In this document: positions 1 to 12,370 of the stretch, piece by piece
Numbering within the stretch: position 1 is the first letter of the stretch
Layout: each line of letters opens with the position of its first letter
Source: Amblyornis subalaris
Taxonomy: Eukaryota > Chordata > Aves > Passeriformes > Ptilonorhynchidae
Direction: 5' to 3'
DNA: 64,000 nt
Assembly: GCA_018881555.1 (NCBI GenBank)
Contig: JACAXG010000074.1
Location: forward strand, 3,231,081 to 3,295,080
The notes under the pieces: generated by a model
The model's database searches: none
Told to the model about the DNA's origin: nothing
Seen by the model: only the letters and a program-made list of their open reading frames with translations
Made by a program: the position numbers and the translations under genes

Positions 1-1364
1 GCACCAACCTGTCAGACTAATTAAGTCAGAAGTAGCATACAAGGAGTGAGATAGTTAGCACTGTCCACCTGCCTGTGCCTACTTGGCCTGAAGTACTAAA
101 CACCCATTTACATCTGGGTTGATTAGCAAAACCTTTGACACGAGTCTGGAGTGAGGCTTAAGCTTCTACTTCTAGATCCATAGGGAAAAATGCTTAACCA
201 GCTTTAACCTCTCTGCAACAGCTCCCTTCAGGCTGTTATGAAACATGAATTCATCTGACCTCTTCAAGGTCTGTTTATATCTTCCTGTCTGGGAGATCCA
301 GTCATTCCTTCCTTCAGCCTGCCGCAGACAAATGAATATCTCATGGTACTGTCATATAAAAAGCTACTTAAAACGTTTCAAAGCCAAAAGGGCTGCTAGT
401 TTATACTCTTTGAAAAATCAACACAGTGTCTAAACAGCTCCATAATACACAAGGCTTCAACTGCTTGGATTTATTTCTTTCCAGCTCTGGGGGTTTTTTA
501 TTCTTTTTGACCAATACGTTATCTGAGTTCACGGTATATTTCATTTCTATAGTATTAAGGATTAACTTGTCCAGCCGGAGGATGCTTCAGCTGCATGTCC
601 AATTCATTACATTATGGGACTGATTTGTCAAAAATATTAGGCACCCTAAAGTCCAAGAGCAGCACATGATACCTGAGAGTCCAGCATTTGTGTGCCATAG
701 GTTTGGTGGCCAAACACAAGAAACCAGCATTGGCAACAGAGGAAAAAGTCATGGCCCTATCCACCAGCTGCCAAACAACAGATTATTGCCATGTACAGGG
801 CTGGGCTGTGAATGAAAGTATTGGCTTTTACAGCTATTGTGCTTTGACCTTGAGAGTAGGACCCAGGAGAGGTGAATCCCAGCCTGACCCTGCTACTGGA
901 CAGGTACTGCTGCTCCTCTCCAGTCTCCTGCATCACCTCGGCATCAAGCCCGAGCTGGAAGTGCTCAAAACTTCTGCAAGCTGGGCATAAGTCATATCAT
1001 TTAGTGGTGCATTTNCTGGACAGAGATAATTAAAGCTGATGCCTAACCAGGTATTGANATGCTGGATGGGAGAGGAGAAATGTTGGGTCTCTTGCCTTAA
1101 CATGAGTATAACAAAATGGGAGTAAAGGCAAAGGGTGAGATAAAGATAAAAGGCAGGAGTACAGGAGGGTCAGAGTGTAAATGTGCACAGAGGTCCTTCC
1201 TTTCCCACCCTTGAGGGTAAATCTATCACTCTGGTCCAGTCTGGGCTGAGTAACTGAAGAATGCTGATGAAAATGATTTGGGAATTTATGGGAGGATGTA
1301 ATGAACAATTCCACATATTGCTAAGAAGATGGGGTTGTTGAATTATAAATAGTCCAAATTGCAA
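1..1364. other. Non-coding, nothing recognised
   Basis: Mixed-composition sequence with no recognisable gene, repeat or RNA. The longest open frame (688-990, + strand, 100 codons) has no motif I know and no splice-site or promoter context, so I treat it as chance. Confidence 0.5.
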
Positions 1365-1615
1365 ATTCTGGAAGGCTGGAAGAAAGAGTGAAGCTGAGTG
1401 AGATTACCATACTGTGAGAAGGTGGGAGCAGTTTCAGAGAAACCACAAGAAGGTGTGAGATAAAAACAGGTTAGAAAAAAGAAAGGATAAAGAGTTAAGA
1501 AGGAGCAAAGAAAGGGAAGGAAGGAAAAGAGAAGTTACCAAAAGAAAACATGGAGATGTGGAAACAAAGGCAGGAAGAAGAAGGAGTGAAAGCTCTAGAT
1601 GATGAGGAAGGAGNA
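1365..1615. repeat. Purine-rich low-complexity tract
   Basis: About 250 bases on the + strand are dominated by A and G (runs such as 'gaaagggaaggaaggaaaagag') with few pyrimidines. This is degenerate polypurine low complexity, not a clean microsatellite. It explains why the minus strand stays open over 1434-1691 with a leucine/serine-rich translation; that frame is an artefact of composition. Confidence 0.6.
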
Positions 1616-2430
1616 GGTACAAGTAAAGCAATAAATGGCTGGAGGAGCCATCCCCTGGGGCCTCCTGACTGCTCCCAGACTGCTCTGCCACCCCAACTGC
1701 CGGCAGTCTGTGTCTACAGAACTGTCTTCGTTTTTTGTCCCCTTTCTACCAGCAGTGTACCATCAGTGCTAAAGAGCACTCAGCACCTTTAAAAATCTAC
1801 AAAATTCAAGGCAAAACAAAGTTTGAGGCAGAAAAANAAAAGGAGTTTAAAAGAGCTAATTCAATTAGTAGCAAAAATTACTAAATAACCAAGGATTCTG
1901 AAGTCATACAAATACTTGAGAGCCAAGAGCAAAGAAAGCCCATACTGATTACTTATATATTCGATATAACCCCACATATATCTTTAGCTCAGGTACAGTG
2001 ACATCATTTTCACCTTGAATCTTATTTGTATGTAGCAACATTCTCATGCTAAAATCTAAGTTTTACTGCCTTAAAAGAAGCATATTGACTCTAACTTGGG
2101 AGTTATTGTACATGAATAGTGCAGGTCCTCACAATAAAAGAAGCATTATTTGAGTACAGAAAGTACTTCAAATATTTTTAATCTTTCTTTTTTCTTTTTT
2201 CCTTTTTTTTTTTGTTTCAGACTGTGCTATTTTGACTAGGATAGCTTATTGAATTCTTCTACCACTTTACCTCTTTCCCCCCTATAAATCTATACATTTT
2301 TATATTTTCTATAATTTCTTTGGGGGCTGTTTCCTTTGTAACATATGAGAATATTTTAATTTGGTTTTCTCTCCATTCCAATCATTTGGGGTTAAATTTT
2401 CTCTAATAGCCTAATCCCAGTCCAAATAAG
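1616..2430. other. Non-coding, AT-rich; one long pyrimidine tract
   Basis: No gene is visible. At 2182-2220 a run of about 35 pyrimidines, mostly T, ends in 'gtttcag', which would make a strong splice acceptor. No downstream open frame with a matching donor is convincing, so it may simply be a decayed poly-T. Confidence 0.4.
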
Positions 2431-2737
2431 TTTAATGAGAAAACTCCAATGTGATAAAATGGAACCACATTTTCCCTCTTAAGCCTGCACAGCAGACTTT
2501 TCTGGCATAATTGTGTCGTTCAAGGGTAGAATGAGGTGTGATCCATGGCTGGCATAAGCNAAAGCTTTCAGTGTCGTTGCAGGTAAACTGGCAAAAATAC
2601 CCTACTTCCATTTCCGTCATACTATGTTTGGCAAGACAGAGAAAAGTTATAGCATCAGCAGTGGAGTTTTGTTGCCACAAGCTGCTTTTCCAGTACAATG
2701 GAAGGATATTTCTATCCCAGAAAGGCCTTCCAAGCAN

Positions 2738-2784
2738 GGGCCTGGACTGAATTACGCCCGCGTAAATTGAGCCCAATTCTGCCA
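2738..2784. repeat. Fragment of ancient palindromic amniote repeat (copy 1)
   Basis: The stretch begins 'ggcctggactgaattacg' and ends 'gagcccaattctgcc'. It resembles an old amniote interspersed repeat whose copies start 'ggcctgatt' and end 'agaattctgccc'. The centre is an inverted repeat, AATTACGC facing GCGTAAATT with one unpaired base. Identification is from memory of the reptile and bird repeat landscape and is uncertain. Confidence 0.35.
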
Positions 2785-3042
2785 CAGTGGCGCAGCAAAG
2801 GCCGTGCTCCCTCCTGGTGCCCGCCGGTGAGCTGGAAGGGTGGCTGGACGAAAGGCTGCTGCAGCTCCCTGTGCTCTCTGAGTGAAAACAAGTTCCCTGC
2901 CCTCTGTTCGGGTCGCTGTGGCTCCTGCTCAAGGAGATGCGTTGTTCCCAAGCAGNCATATTCCCAAAGCCAGAGCCGAGGCACGCCAAGTGACAACCTC
3001 TTACAGGCATGCCCGTCTCACGTGCTTTCTGTTATGCCTCTC

Positions 3043-3086
3043 TTCTTTGATCTCCTCTGCCTGCAANAGAGAAGGAGATCAAAGAA
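3043..3086. repeat. Perfect 14-bp inverted repeat (hairpin) with two TCF/LEF-like sites
   Basis: The arm ttctttgatctcct (3043-3056) is repeated exactly in reverse complement at 3073-3086, separated by a 16-base loop containing one N. Each arm contains CTTTGATCT, a good match to the TCF/LEF consensus CTTTGWW, so the element presents two such sites in opposite orientation. Function is inferred; the symmetry itself is directly visible. Confidence 0.7.
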
Positions 3087-3160
3087 AAGCTGAGCCCTGC
3101 CTCTTATCTCTGCACTCTTGTGTCTTTTCTTTCCTTTTTTCTTTTTGTTTCTGACAATTG

Positions 3161-6100
3161 CAGGGGAAGTGAGACATGGAGGGAGCTCAGCTGTATACCA
3201 ACCCCAGCCTCCTCCAACCCCAGCCCAGGGCTGCAAGGAGGCTCTTGCACTGTTGCCTGAAGCAATTGACCTCTGATAGATGCTAGAGGTGGCAAAAGCA
3301 AAGTTTCCTGGTTTAGCTCCACAGGAACAATATCTTGATTCCTATCAAGGACACCAGAGCCCAAGAAAGCATTTAATAATGCTGTAGGCAGTTCCTTCTG
3401 GAGAGTCAACTGTAGCCCTAAAAAGTCCCAGTGATTGAGTTAACGAGTGTGACATGTGTGTTTTTCTAGAATAATAAAAGGACTTCTGAGCTACTACTAC
3501 ACTTGCAAAAAGTAGAAAATACAGTCCTGCTGAAGAGTAGCTGTTCTCTGACAGCTGGAGGAGACCTTACCAAAGCCAAATCAGTTCAGATTTATCAATG
3601 TCAACAGTGTTTTGCCCTTAACTCTAACGGTTTACACATCTTTTCATGTCTTTTCTCATTAGCCACATGGAAGAGACATTATTATAACATTCCTACCTAG
3701 ATGGTCTTAAACTTTCCAATTGTCCATTATCCATAACTTCTGAGTGAAAGAAATTAATCCAGAGCTTCAAAAAAAGCTTACAAACCTTGTTTTCTGTTTT
3801 ACAGTTCTGTATGCTCACAGGACTGATCCTCTCTTCAGTTTTCCCTGTTTTATCCAGAGCATGTGTTGGAAGCCAGTCTGGTTGCCCTCACCTACAGTCC
3901 TTCAGGTCATAACACGGAGCAGTCCCGAGGACATGAGCTGGAACTCTGTTGGCAGGAGCTAAGCTGGAGGACTCCAATCACTAATTGCAGGTACAGCCTG
4001 GTGGTGGTGGACATTCAGCTCACAGAAATGGTGCAAAACAAACCCTCACAGTCACCTGGTGTTCACTGACAACCGAGTGTTTCTCTCTGCAGGTCTGCTC
4101 CTGTTGCACCGCAATGCTCACAACGAAGGCTCAGAGCCCCAGCACACTTTATCTGAGAGGCTCGGTTCCTCCTCAGTGNCAGAGCATCATTTCTGAATAT
4201 GTCAGCTTCTTTCTGAATTTGCTGGACTCTGCATTTTAATATTAATGACTGATCTCACTTTGGGTTTTTCTAATGCTTTTGGGTTCATTAGGTCAAATTC
4301 AGGACCAAGAGCTGAATAAAAATACACTTTTTTTAGGAATAAATTAACTAGCACATTAAAAAAAAAAATAACCACATTACTTTATGCCAGTGAAGGATCC
4401 GAAACAAAACTTCAACACCTTTACAACCACATGAGTAAGCTTTTAAAATATGACTGCTTGTTGGAGAGCTTGTATGCACACATTAACAGATTTTTTTCTC
4501 TCCAGTGTACTGCTTTCATATTTTCAGTGGCAAATGAACTGAGACTTAAAATGAATGAGCTGTTTAGGAGTAACATGTCTCCCCTTGCACCTGCATATGT
4601 TGATGGCTATCAGTGGAGCTCTGTAGCCAGAGTTTCAGTAGCTCTGATTCTTGTACCATGATTATTTTCTTTAGTAACACATTTGAAAAGCACTAGCAGC
4701 CTACCAAGCAGCCACTCAGCATAGCAATTCCTGCAAAGCCTGAGACATCCTTGTTTATCTCTTTCACTGTTCTTCAGAGCAAACAAGCATCATGTGTAAT
4801 TCTACCGATCTTATTTATCTTGATTTATGTGATTATGCATGTGGTGCTAATTCTTGCCTTCAGCTGTGTTTGTTCAAATTACACACCCTTCGCTTAAAAA
4901 TGCTATTGTACTTTAGGAGATTGATCTCTTTAATTCCATGTTTACATCCATTTTCATGCTGTTCAGTTGACTTCCTTTTCATATTTCTAGAGCAGGAGCT
5001 CTTGCTATAGTAGGCATGAGGCATATACACACGCCTTGAATCTATCTTGCTATCACTGTCTGTCTTTTAATACTCTTCCTGAATTTTTTAATCTGAAATA
5101 TGAATAACAATTTAATGCCTTCTGGAGGGGCAGAAGGGCTTCCATAAAAAATATCATATTATATGAGTTGCATGGCAAAAGGATTTGTGATTTGAATTAT
5201 TACTGAACCTCACTGAGTATCCTTTCACAATCATTTGCATTTATAGTGCTGTAGGAATAGGGTCTTTTTGTAACAGCTATGGCATCAGAACCCTGTGGTT
5301 TCAGCTGTGGAAGTCAAAATGCTGGACCAGTGCAGCCCAAGCACATTAAGGAGAGTTCCTCAAAAACGTCCTGGCAGNCCCCTTCAGTCTATTTTTTTTT
5401 CTTTTAAAGATAAACTCATGTTTCTCNACGCCTGCCAGCAGTTTGCTAACCAGCGGGTGTAAACATTAGCCCTTGCTGGTTGAACCCTNCAGTCAGTCAG
5501 CTTTGTTTCTGTGTCTAAGCTTGTACACAGCCAGGACGGCTGCATGTGTTACACTTGAGTTTCAGTCTCTCAGGTAATAAAATATTTGTGGTCTAATTTC
5601 AAGAACGGCTGGGATGACGAGTCCTCTGCTTCTCTTCTGAATTCTCCATGGTCCTGTGTGTTCACTCTGCACTTAATTCAGCTCCTGAGGGTTTCGGGGA
5701 CAAAACTCTTGGAGCNTGTGAAGGTAGACATCCACAATTGCCTCATTGTTTCCAGTGGAGGTAGGTCCTCAGATGATTGCCCTATGGAGTAATTCCAGCT
5801 CCACATCTTTTCACGCTCTCTCTCTCTATCCAGTAACCACATTGACATCTTAGCTNTGTTTCTGCACTTACAGCCTATGTTCAATGAATTATTTTCCATT
5901 TCTTAGAAGACTTTTTCAGTGTTGCTGCATTCTTTGAGATTTTCTGTCGGTGATNCAGGTCTTTTGTTCCTGTGCATACAGCTTGTGCTTGATTTACTGA
6001 AATGTGTGTCATTTAAGTAACGCAGCCCCATACAGCACAAACATTCTTATGTTCTCTGTTGTGAACCAGACATCTGGCCAGTTACACCATTCCTAATGAA

Positions 6101-6990
6101 CACATCAGGAATGATCTCCCAGTTCCCCACCTGGAAGGCGCTGGTGTGTACCTTGATGATATTTGTAGACCATTAGAAGAAAGGAAAATCAGGGCAGAGA
6201 ACCAGGAGTTTGCTAATGGCTAATTGCTGAATCAGTAGTCAGATTTTTTTGGATAAAAATTAAAAACTGAAGACTTTTTACTTGGGTCTTGTTTTTCCAG
6301 CAATCATTTCTTCTCACATTTNTTTTCACTTGTTTTGATTAAATATTTAGATAAACACCTATTTTTTACTGCAAATGAGATAAATTGGAAAGTTTTTAGT
6401 AATCCTGACATTAATAACATTGCTTAAGAAAAGGCTTCTTCATCCTCAGTGGAAACAGTCTCAGAATATGTTAATTGCACATTCACAGTGACTTTTACAG
6501 GACCTGCCTGTTACTGATCCTTGGCCCATTTAATGTGGGCACCTTGGTGCAGGCTGTATAAGAGGATGGTTTTTACTAAATTAGAATGCAAGGGAGGATT
6601 ATATCAGTTTAGCCTCAGCAAAATAGATAATTACTTTCATTTTAACATTTCTTGTGTTGTCTCATGGATCCATCTTGTTGTGTGGTGTTGCACAGTTTTG
6701 ATAAGATGCGTTTTGCTTGCAGAAAGTCTTGGAGCTCCCTTCACTCTTGGGGCCAAGGTAGGAGAGAGAAGATTTGACATGGTTATCTCCTAGACAGCTG
6801 GCAGCCTGATCATCAGGAGAGGCACCANTCACTTTAACTCTTCCCCTACCCCACTTTTTGTCCATAGAAAAGAAAGCTACAGGAGGGAGAATCTACCTTC
6901 CAACTCTGCTCTTTCCTATGTTTTCNCCTTCTTTCCTTCTACTCTGTCTCCAAAACGCCTGTGTTCTAGGAGAGGTATCTCTTGTGCTGA
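3161..6990. other. Non-coding, nothing recognised
   Basis: There are no repeats of clear family and no gene. Minor items are an acceptor-like tract ending at 4092 ('tttctctctgcag') with no convincing donor, and a short (CT)n at 5815-5827. The sequence around 6205-6235 ('tttgctaatggctaattgct') has TAAT cores, but the block is too short and isolated to call an enhancer. Confidence 0.45.
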
Positions 6991-9050
6991 TGTGCTAGAA
7001 GGAAGAGCTGTTGGTCTGCTGGGGTTTATGAAGGAGACAGAAGACTGCTTCTGTCTCTGATTCTTTGCCCAGGCCTATTTTCAGGGCAAATCCCCCNCAA
7101 GGAAACGGTGAGAGGGTTCTGTGTTGTGAGCGTCGTGTTTGCAGCCTCACTCTCACGAGCAGCCCAGCTGAAGTCAACGCAGACAGACCTTACACCCACG
7201 TGAGTGTTCACAGGATGGAGCAGGATAAAGAGAGAGAGCAGACAAAGCAAAGGGGAGCGAGTTAGATGTACAAGCGCAGTGGTCAGGGTGATGATAGGCA
7301 CACATGTTGTTAGTTCCTCTCCCCCTCCCTCCTGCCAACCACTAAAACAAGCAACATGTGATAGGAGGAGGAGAGGGGTGAAAAATCTGAAACTGTACTT
7401 GAAAAAAACCCCACCCATCTGTAATAGACCCATATTTCATAGGTCTTGTTTAGGCTTCGTTTANACACTGGGAATTAATTTCTCTCTAGTACAGAGCCCT
7501 GTGGTCCACTCCTGCTCCTTGTCTGCACAGTGGAGGGAGGTGGCAATAATCTGGACTGCAGAGCACTGNAGTTTCCTCATTTAGGGAGGGAGAAATATTT
7601 CTTTTGGCAAGCAGAGGTGTGCCTGTNCTCCAAGGTCTTAGGTGTACTTAGTGAGGATGGATAAGTAGTGATGACTACATTTGAATTTCATGAGATGGCT
7701 CAACTTTCTGGTAGGTGTTTCTCAGATTTGAAGAAAAAGCAAATATGTTTTCAATTTCCAGTGAAAATTAATTCTGAAAAAGATCAGTTTTAGTCAATTT
7801 TCATTTCACAATTCTGATTTAACGATTTTATTTTACTTCCTACATCATCTGTAAAACTTCCCAGAAGCATATTACTGGCATGCTACATCTGGTACAGCAT
7901 CATTAAAATCTTGCTTTTTTAATACCTTAGTTATNCCTAAAGGATATTTATATTCACTACCGATAAAAAACATCTTCATCTCCCTTCCTAGATCAAACTC
8001 TTTCTTGTTTTGTGATAAGACAGTATAAGAATGTGTACTTGAGTTCACGAATAAGTGAAGTTTCTCTTTACACTTTAGGAGCATAGCTTTAACATGCAAT
8101 TTTGTGGGGTGAGAGAACATTTAAATTTTAATAGGTTTATTCTGAAACAAGGCTTCAAGCACAGATGTAAATAATTCAGCACCCGAAAGCCTGTGATATG
8201 CTGCAATAGTTCCTTGTGTGCCTAGAATTTGTATAGGTAGACATGAAAGCAGATATTAAGCTGCTCTACCCACAGCAGTGTCACCACGAGGCTGAGCGGT
8301 TGTAGGTGAGCCACGGAAATTCCGTCTGGTTGTCTGTAAAATGGGGATAAGCTATTCATTTCTCTGGAATGCTGTGATCCTCAAATAACGGATGATGTGA
8401 ACATCTCTGTTGAAATACTGCATCATTAATTTTCCATTGCTCTTTTGCCAACGTTTGAAGACATTTAGATCTATGATGGTTCAGACTTTAAAGCTACCAG
8501 CAGTACTGCAATAACTGTTTCCAATTTTTTCAAAACAATCTTCTTTCCTACCCTCTTTCAAAACTTTTGCAACTTGAGCCCCAAATGCATTCTTACAGAA
8601 ATAATTGATTATGTTTCCTGTGNTTTGCTTCTTCAAATAATGTCAGACCATATTCAATAATTAATTCAAAGCCAAGAGTTCTCTGTCCCCTTTGTATTTT
8701 GGAAGCAGGTTCCTGGATGTTGTTGCACTGTGTCATGTTGACCAGGAGTCCTGACTGCTCTGTAACTCACCCAGGCAACAACAGCTTTGATCCTCTTGAG
8801 AAAATAAAGTAGAAATCAGAACTGGAAGCCTTTGACAATCATTTTGTACAAAAGGGAGTATATGGTGAGCACAGTTCTTGAACTGCTGGGTTTCTGCAGN
8901 CTTCACTCCAGGTTTTAGGCATTCATTTCAGTCTGAAACGCAATTAAGTGCAATTTTTAGAGAGTTGGTGGATTTTTTCAAGACTTTTTCCTTCTATCAG
9001 TAAAAAGTAAAATTCTGCTGATCGGAGGTTGCTCATAAAAATTAAAGTAG
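6991..9050. other. Non-coding, nothing recognised
   Basis: Open frames on both strands at 7026-7584 overlap one another and carry ambiguous bases; none has recognisable protein character. From about 7730 to 8150 the DNA becomes markedly AT-rich with several AATTA/TAAT cores but no clear boundary. Confidence 0.45.
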
Positions 9051-9263
9051 TTTTACACNTATTGTTAAATGGACACGTTTATCTGCTTTTTGTACAGATA
9101 ACACTCTGATAAGCTGCAACGTTTCCTCTGCGCAAAGCTCTTCACACAGTCTAGCAGTGGGCAAATATTAATGAAACACATCATCCCAGGAATGTCCCTA
9201 TTATCGCTTTTGTTTTAAAAGCTGTCCNCGGTAATGAGCTCAACATAACCTTTTGCCCCCCAG

Positions 9264-9327
9264 ATTTCTGCGGAGCGATCCACCTGGCGAAGAGTTAAGT
9301 CCAGACCATAACTGCACAGCACAGCCT
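9264..9327 (+). other. Candidate small internal exon (64 bp)
   Basis: An acceptor-like stretch 'accttttgccccccag' ends at 9263, and a consensus donor GTAAGT begins at 9328. Of the three frames between them, two contain stops and one is open throughout, reading 21 codons with a polar, proline-containing translation (LRSDPPGEEL, then SPDHNC). The interval is richer in G+C and CpG than its flanks, and the upstream 150 bases look non-random and repeat-free. I do not recognise the peptide and see no neighbouring exon, so it could equally be a non-coding RNA exon or chance. Confidence 0.3.
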
Positions 9328-12060
9328 GTAAGTGTCAGCATCTTTTCCTTGCAAACTCTGCGTGCATGTGCGCGTGTGTGTGTGTCTGAGAGCATGTTTT
9401 AAAGACTTTGCCTAATCACACCTCACTTATTTATAAGTACAACATGTGGTTTAACTTTGCACCCACTTTTCTACTAGAAGACTAAATGTTAACACCCAGG
9501 GGCACCTGTCTTAGATTAGTGAATGGTTTACTACAAATGATGGAACCAAACTGATGGGATTATGCTTGGTTCAGAAACACAAAATTGAGTCAAACAGGCT
9601 TTTGTCTTTCCTTTATTTATTTCGAACTACAGAGGATGACACTAAAAACAAAGGAAAAATATGTCTATAATGCTGTAGTTTAAAAACATCTGACAAGTTT
9701 TGCTGACATGTTTTCTGTGTGGAAGGACCTGAAAATCTCATGTCCACTTGACAAGAGCATTTTTGTCATTCCACAGTGGCAAAACAAGTGCAAAATGTGA
9801 AGTGGTCCGCACATATGGCCTTAGAGGGCACTGAGGTTTGGTGAGGGTCAACTTTTTTTGGATCTGGGTAAATTTCATGGTCCCAGCTGTCCAGATGATT
9901 TGCAGAGGACACCAATATACTGAAGCAACCTGCTGTGAATCTTCATCCAAACAGGTTAATGCATGGCAGGCACCCTCTATGGTTCTCAACAACTTCACAA
10001 AAATAAAACAAACTTTCACCAGCACTAGCTACCTTGAGCTTTCCTCTCCTTGTCTTTTCATTGACCAGATATAAATTACATGATTCTCCTACGATCATCT
10101 TACACTCTCTTCTTCCATAAATATCAATTAATTCTCAACAGTATTGTCAAGGAAAAAGTTATNTTTTTATGGATACTGTGGTTTTTAGATGCTGAATTAA
10201 AAATCAAAATACTTAGGTACAGCCATGACTGACTTTTATTTTTTTTTACAAATTTAATATTAAAGGAGCAACAATGGATTTCTTTTTTAGTGCTTTCAAC
10301 CACTGCCCAAATACATACACGTATGTCTGCGCAGTTACACGTGCATTCATGCTAACACACACATGGACACACACATGTACNTTATCACATTACACTTAGA
10401 CTGGTGACTCCCTTTTGTCTCTATATGTATCTAATGCCTTGCTTGTCATCAACCTCTGCTTATCAATGCCTCTCTTTTTCTGATTAGTGTTGTGAGCTGC
10501 TTTGGAGTAAATACATAGGGTGGGGTAGGGGGGAAATGGAATTAAGAGAGATCAATTGGTTGTTTTTCTGGATTCTTTCATGTTGCCTGTTGCTCTGCCC
10601 ACTGAACCTTTCTCCTTTCCCAGGGTATTTTTGTGGTGTCAAATATTGCAGCAAGGCTTTGTCATTTCTTTGGAATGCACACTGCATGGTTGCTGTAATG
10701 TTGTTGCTCTCATGTTTTCAAACCTCTACTTTAGATGTCTTTGCTGACACAAATTGGAGTAATTTAAGAGGCAACTTACATATAACTTATTTTTCTGTAT
10801 TTTATTATGATCCCTTAATTGCTGATTCGCAGACATGAGTGGAGCAGCACCATCAAACTCCTGCCCTTTTCAACCTTCTAATCACAAGGGACTCATGGTA
10901 TTTCTCTTCACGCTAAAAAACTGGTATCATTGGCTTTCATATTTGATCATCCAAGTACAGACCATTTTTCTGCCAAAGGAAAGCTCAGTGTTTGACTGCA
11001 GGCACACAGAAAAATAAGATACAAAGTACCAGCACAAAATTGGACATTTAGAACCACAGGGCTGNGCCTTATACAGTTTATTATAACACGGCAGTCCTGG
11101 GTGGATTCAAATATTCTGCCTTGTGTCTCAGCACAGAACATTGCAGAGCTCTTGGTGACAAGCTGGCAGACACTGTCCCACCAGGGCCTTCCTCCAGGTA
11201 AGNGATTCCCAGAAGTCCCTGTCACCCACCCCTCACTGCCGCTCCTCCAGCTGTCCCACTCCTTCATCACATTGCAGCAAAACCTCCACGGCACCAGCAA
11301 AGCAGTGGCCCTTCTTTCCTAATTCCTCCTGCTGTTTCACTGTACCTCTCTGTGCTACGCTGCCCCTCAGGAAAAGCTGGTGTGAAGGCATTCCTTGCAC
11401 ACGCTCCAGGCTTTCTTGCACTGTTGAAAAATGCTGCATTGAGCTGCTTAAGCAACACACCAGCCACGGTTTGTGTCTCTGGACACAACTCTGCTCAAAA
11501 GCACATGACTGAAATGGTGCTTTATTGATTGCAGCTCTTTGATTGGGGAAAAAAAAAAGTCAAAAATAGACTATGAATGCCAATAAATACAGTACAGGAA
11601 TTGTGAGTTATTAGGGACATCAGGTTTCCAGCAGATGTTTTTATCCCGTAACAGAAGCTGATTTAACAAGTCTGCTTACAGCTGGCCTTGGAGCCCCATG
11701 GAGCTGAGTCAGCAAGCCAAGCTTTGTGGGGCTGAATCTTCTCTTACCCTTCGCCATCGGCCATACAAATAAGCTTTAACGATTTGAGAGAGCCTGAATT
11801 CGTGCTCAGCACCTTAACAGAGAATGTGTGGTGCTGTCGTGCAGTCAGTGCTGAGGAGAGTGGTTGTGTTGGTAAATCTAAGATGCTGATTTCCTCCTTC
11901 TGGGGAAAGGCTCCCACTTCTTTGTGAAAACAACCCATGTGTTGAATCTAGCTGGAGCTGCTTTTGCAACAAGATGCCTGCCCTGAAGCTGTGAAACATT
12001 CAGGTGCATAAATCTCTAACATTTGCGATAAAATCTGTGTCATGAACATTTTCTTATCTC
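9328..12060. other. Non-coding, nothing beyond simple repeats and one weak exon candidate
   Basis: A short (GT)n lies at 9373-9386 and a degenerate CA-rich stretch at about 10305-10380. No interspersed repeat of clear family was recognised. Open frames at 10484-10838 lie on both strands and are not protein-like. The exon-like interval at 11132-11197 is listed separately. Confidence 0.45.
11132..11197 (+). other. Weak candidate internal exon (66 bp)
   Basis: The acceptor-like 'ctgccttgtgtctcag' ends at 11131, and a strong donor 'cctccag|gtaag' follows 11197. The interval is open in one frame (about 21 whole codons, phase 1 at both ends), giving a leucine- and glutamine-containing peptide that I do not recognise. 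Such triples arise by chance several times in 64 kb, so support is weak. Confidence 0.15.
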
Positions 12061-12099
12061 AGCAGATCAGGGAGAGAAGAAGAAGGGAAGGCTGAGGAA

Positions 12100-12370
12100 A
12101 AGCTGCTGACAGATTGGAGCTGTTTGGGAACATGGGACACTATTTAAAGGAGGCATCCGAGTCGTGCTTTCCCTGGAGCTGGTAATAATTGTGCCTTTCG
12201 CTTCCATGGGAATAGGAGGAGGCCTTTGGCTGGCAAATGTTTGCATATAGCCCAAATCAAGTCATTAGTTGCCATGTGTCCAACCTGTATTTTAAGGCCC
12301 TCCAGCTGAAAAGTCCATTTGCATATTTATCCCAGCCAGCAACANGGTAATTAAGTCTGTGGCGTTGTAC
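12100..12370. promoter_or_regulatory. Candidate enhancer-like block
   Basis: This block is repeat-free and carries two octamer-like TTTGCATAT sites (about 12240 and 12319), a GGTAATTAAG homeodomain-type site near 12346, and 'ggtaataattgtgcc' near 12181. Clustered POU and homeodomain motifs in otherwise unstructured DNA are typical of developmental enhancers. No conservation test was possible. Confidence 0.35.

Larger units (their letters stand above)
2431..3160. other. GC-richer block with overlapping open frames, no gene assigned
   Basis: This stretch is richer in G+C than its flanks and is open for long distances on both strands, including the longest open frame of the window (minus strand 2432-3010, 192 codons, interrupted by ambiguous bases). 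The translation is of low character, with no domain, signal peptide or membrane segment that I recognise. Simultaneous openness of several frames suggests composition rather than selection. An ancient repeat (2738-2784) and a perfect hairpin (3043-3086) lie inside. A non-coding RNA exon or an old regulatory element remains possible. Confidence 0.4.

Noticed and set aside
2432..3010. 192-codon minus-strand open frame, the longest in the window
   Set aside because: No recognisable domain, several ambiguous codons, an ancient repeat inside, and other frames on both strands are open over the same DNA.
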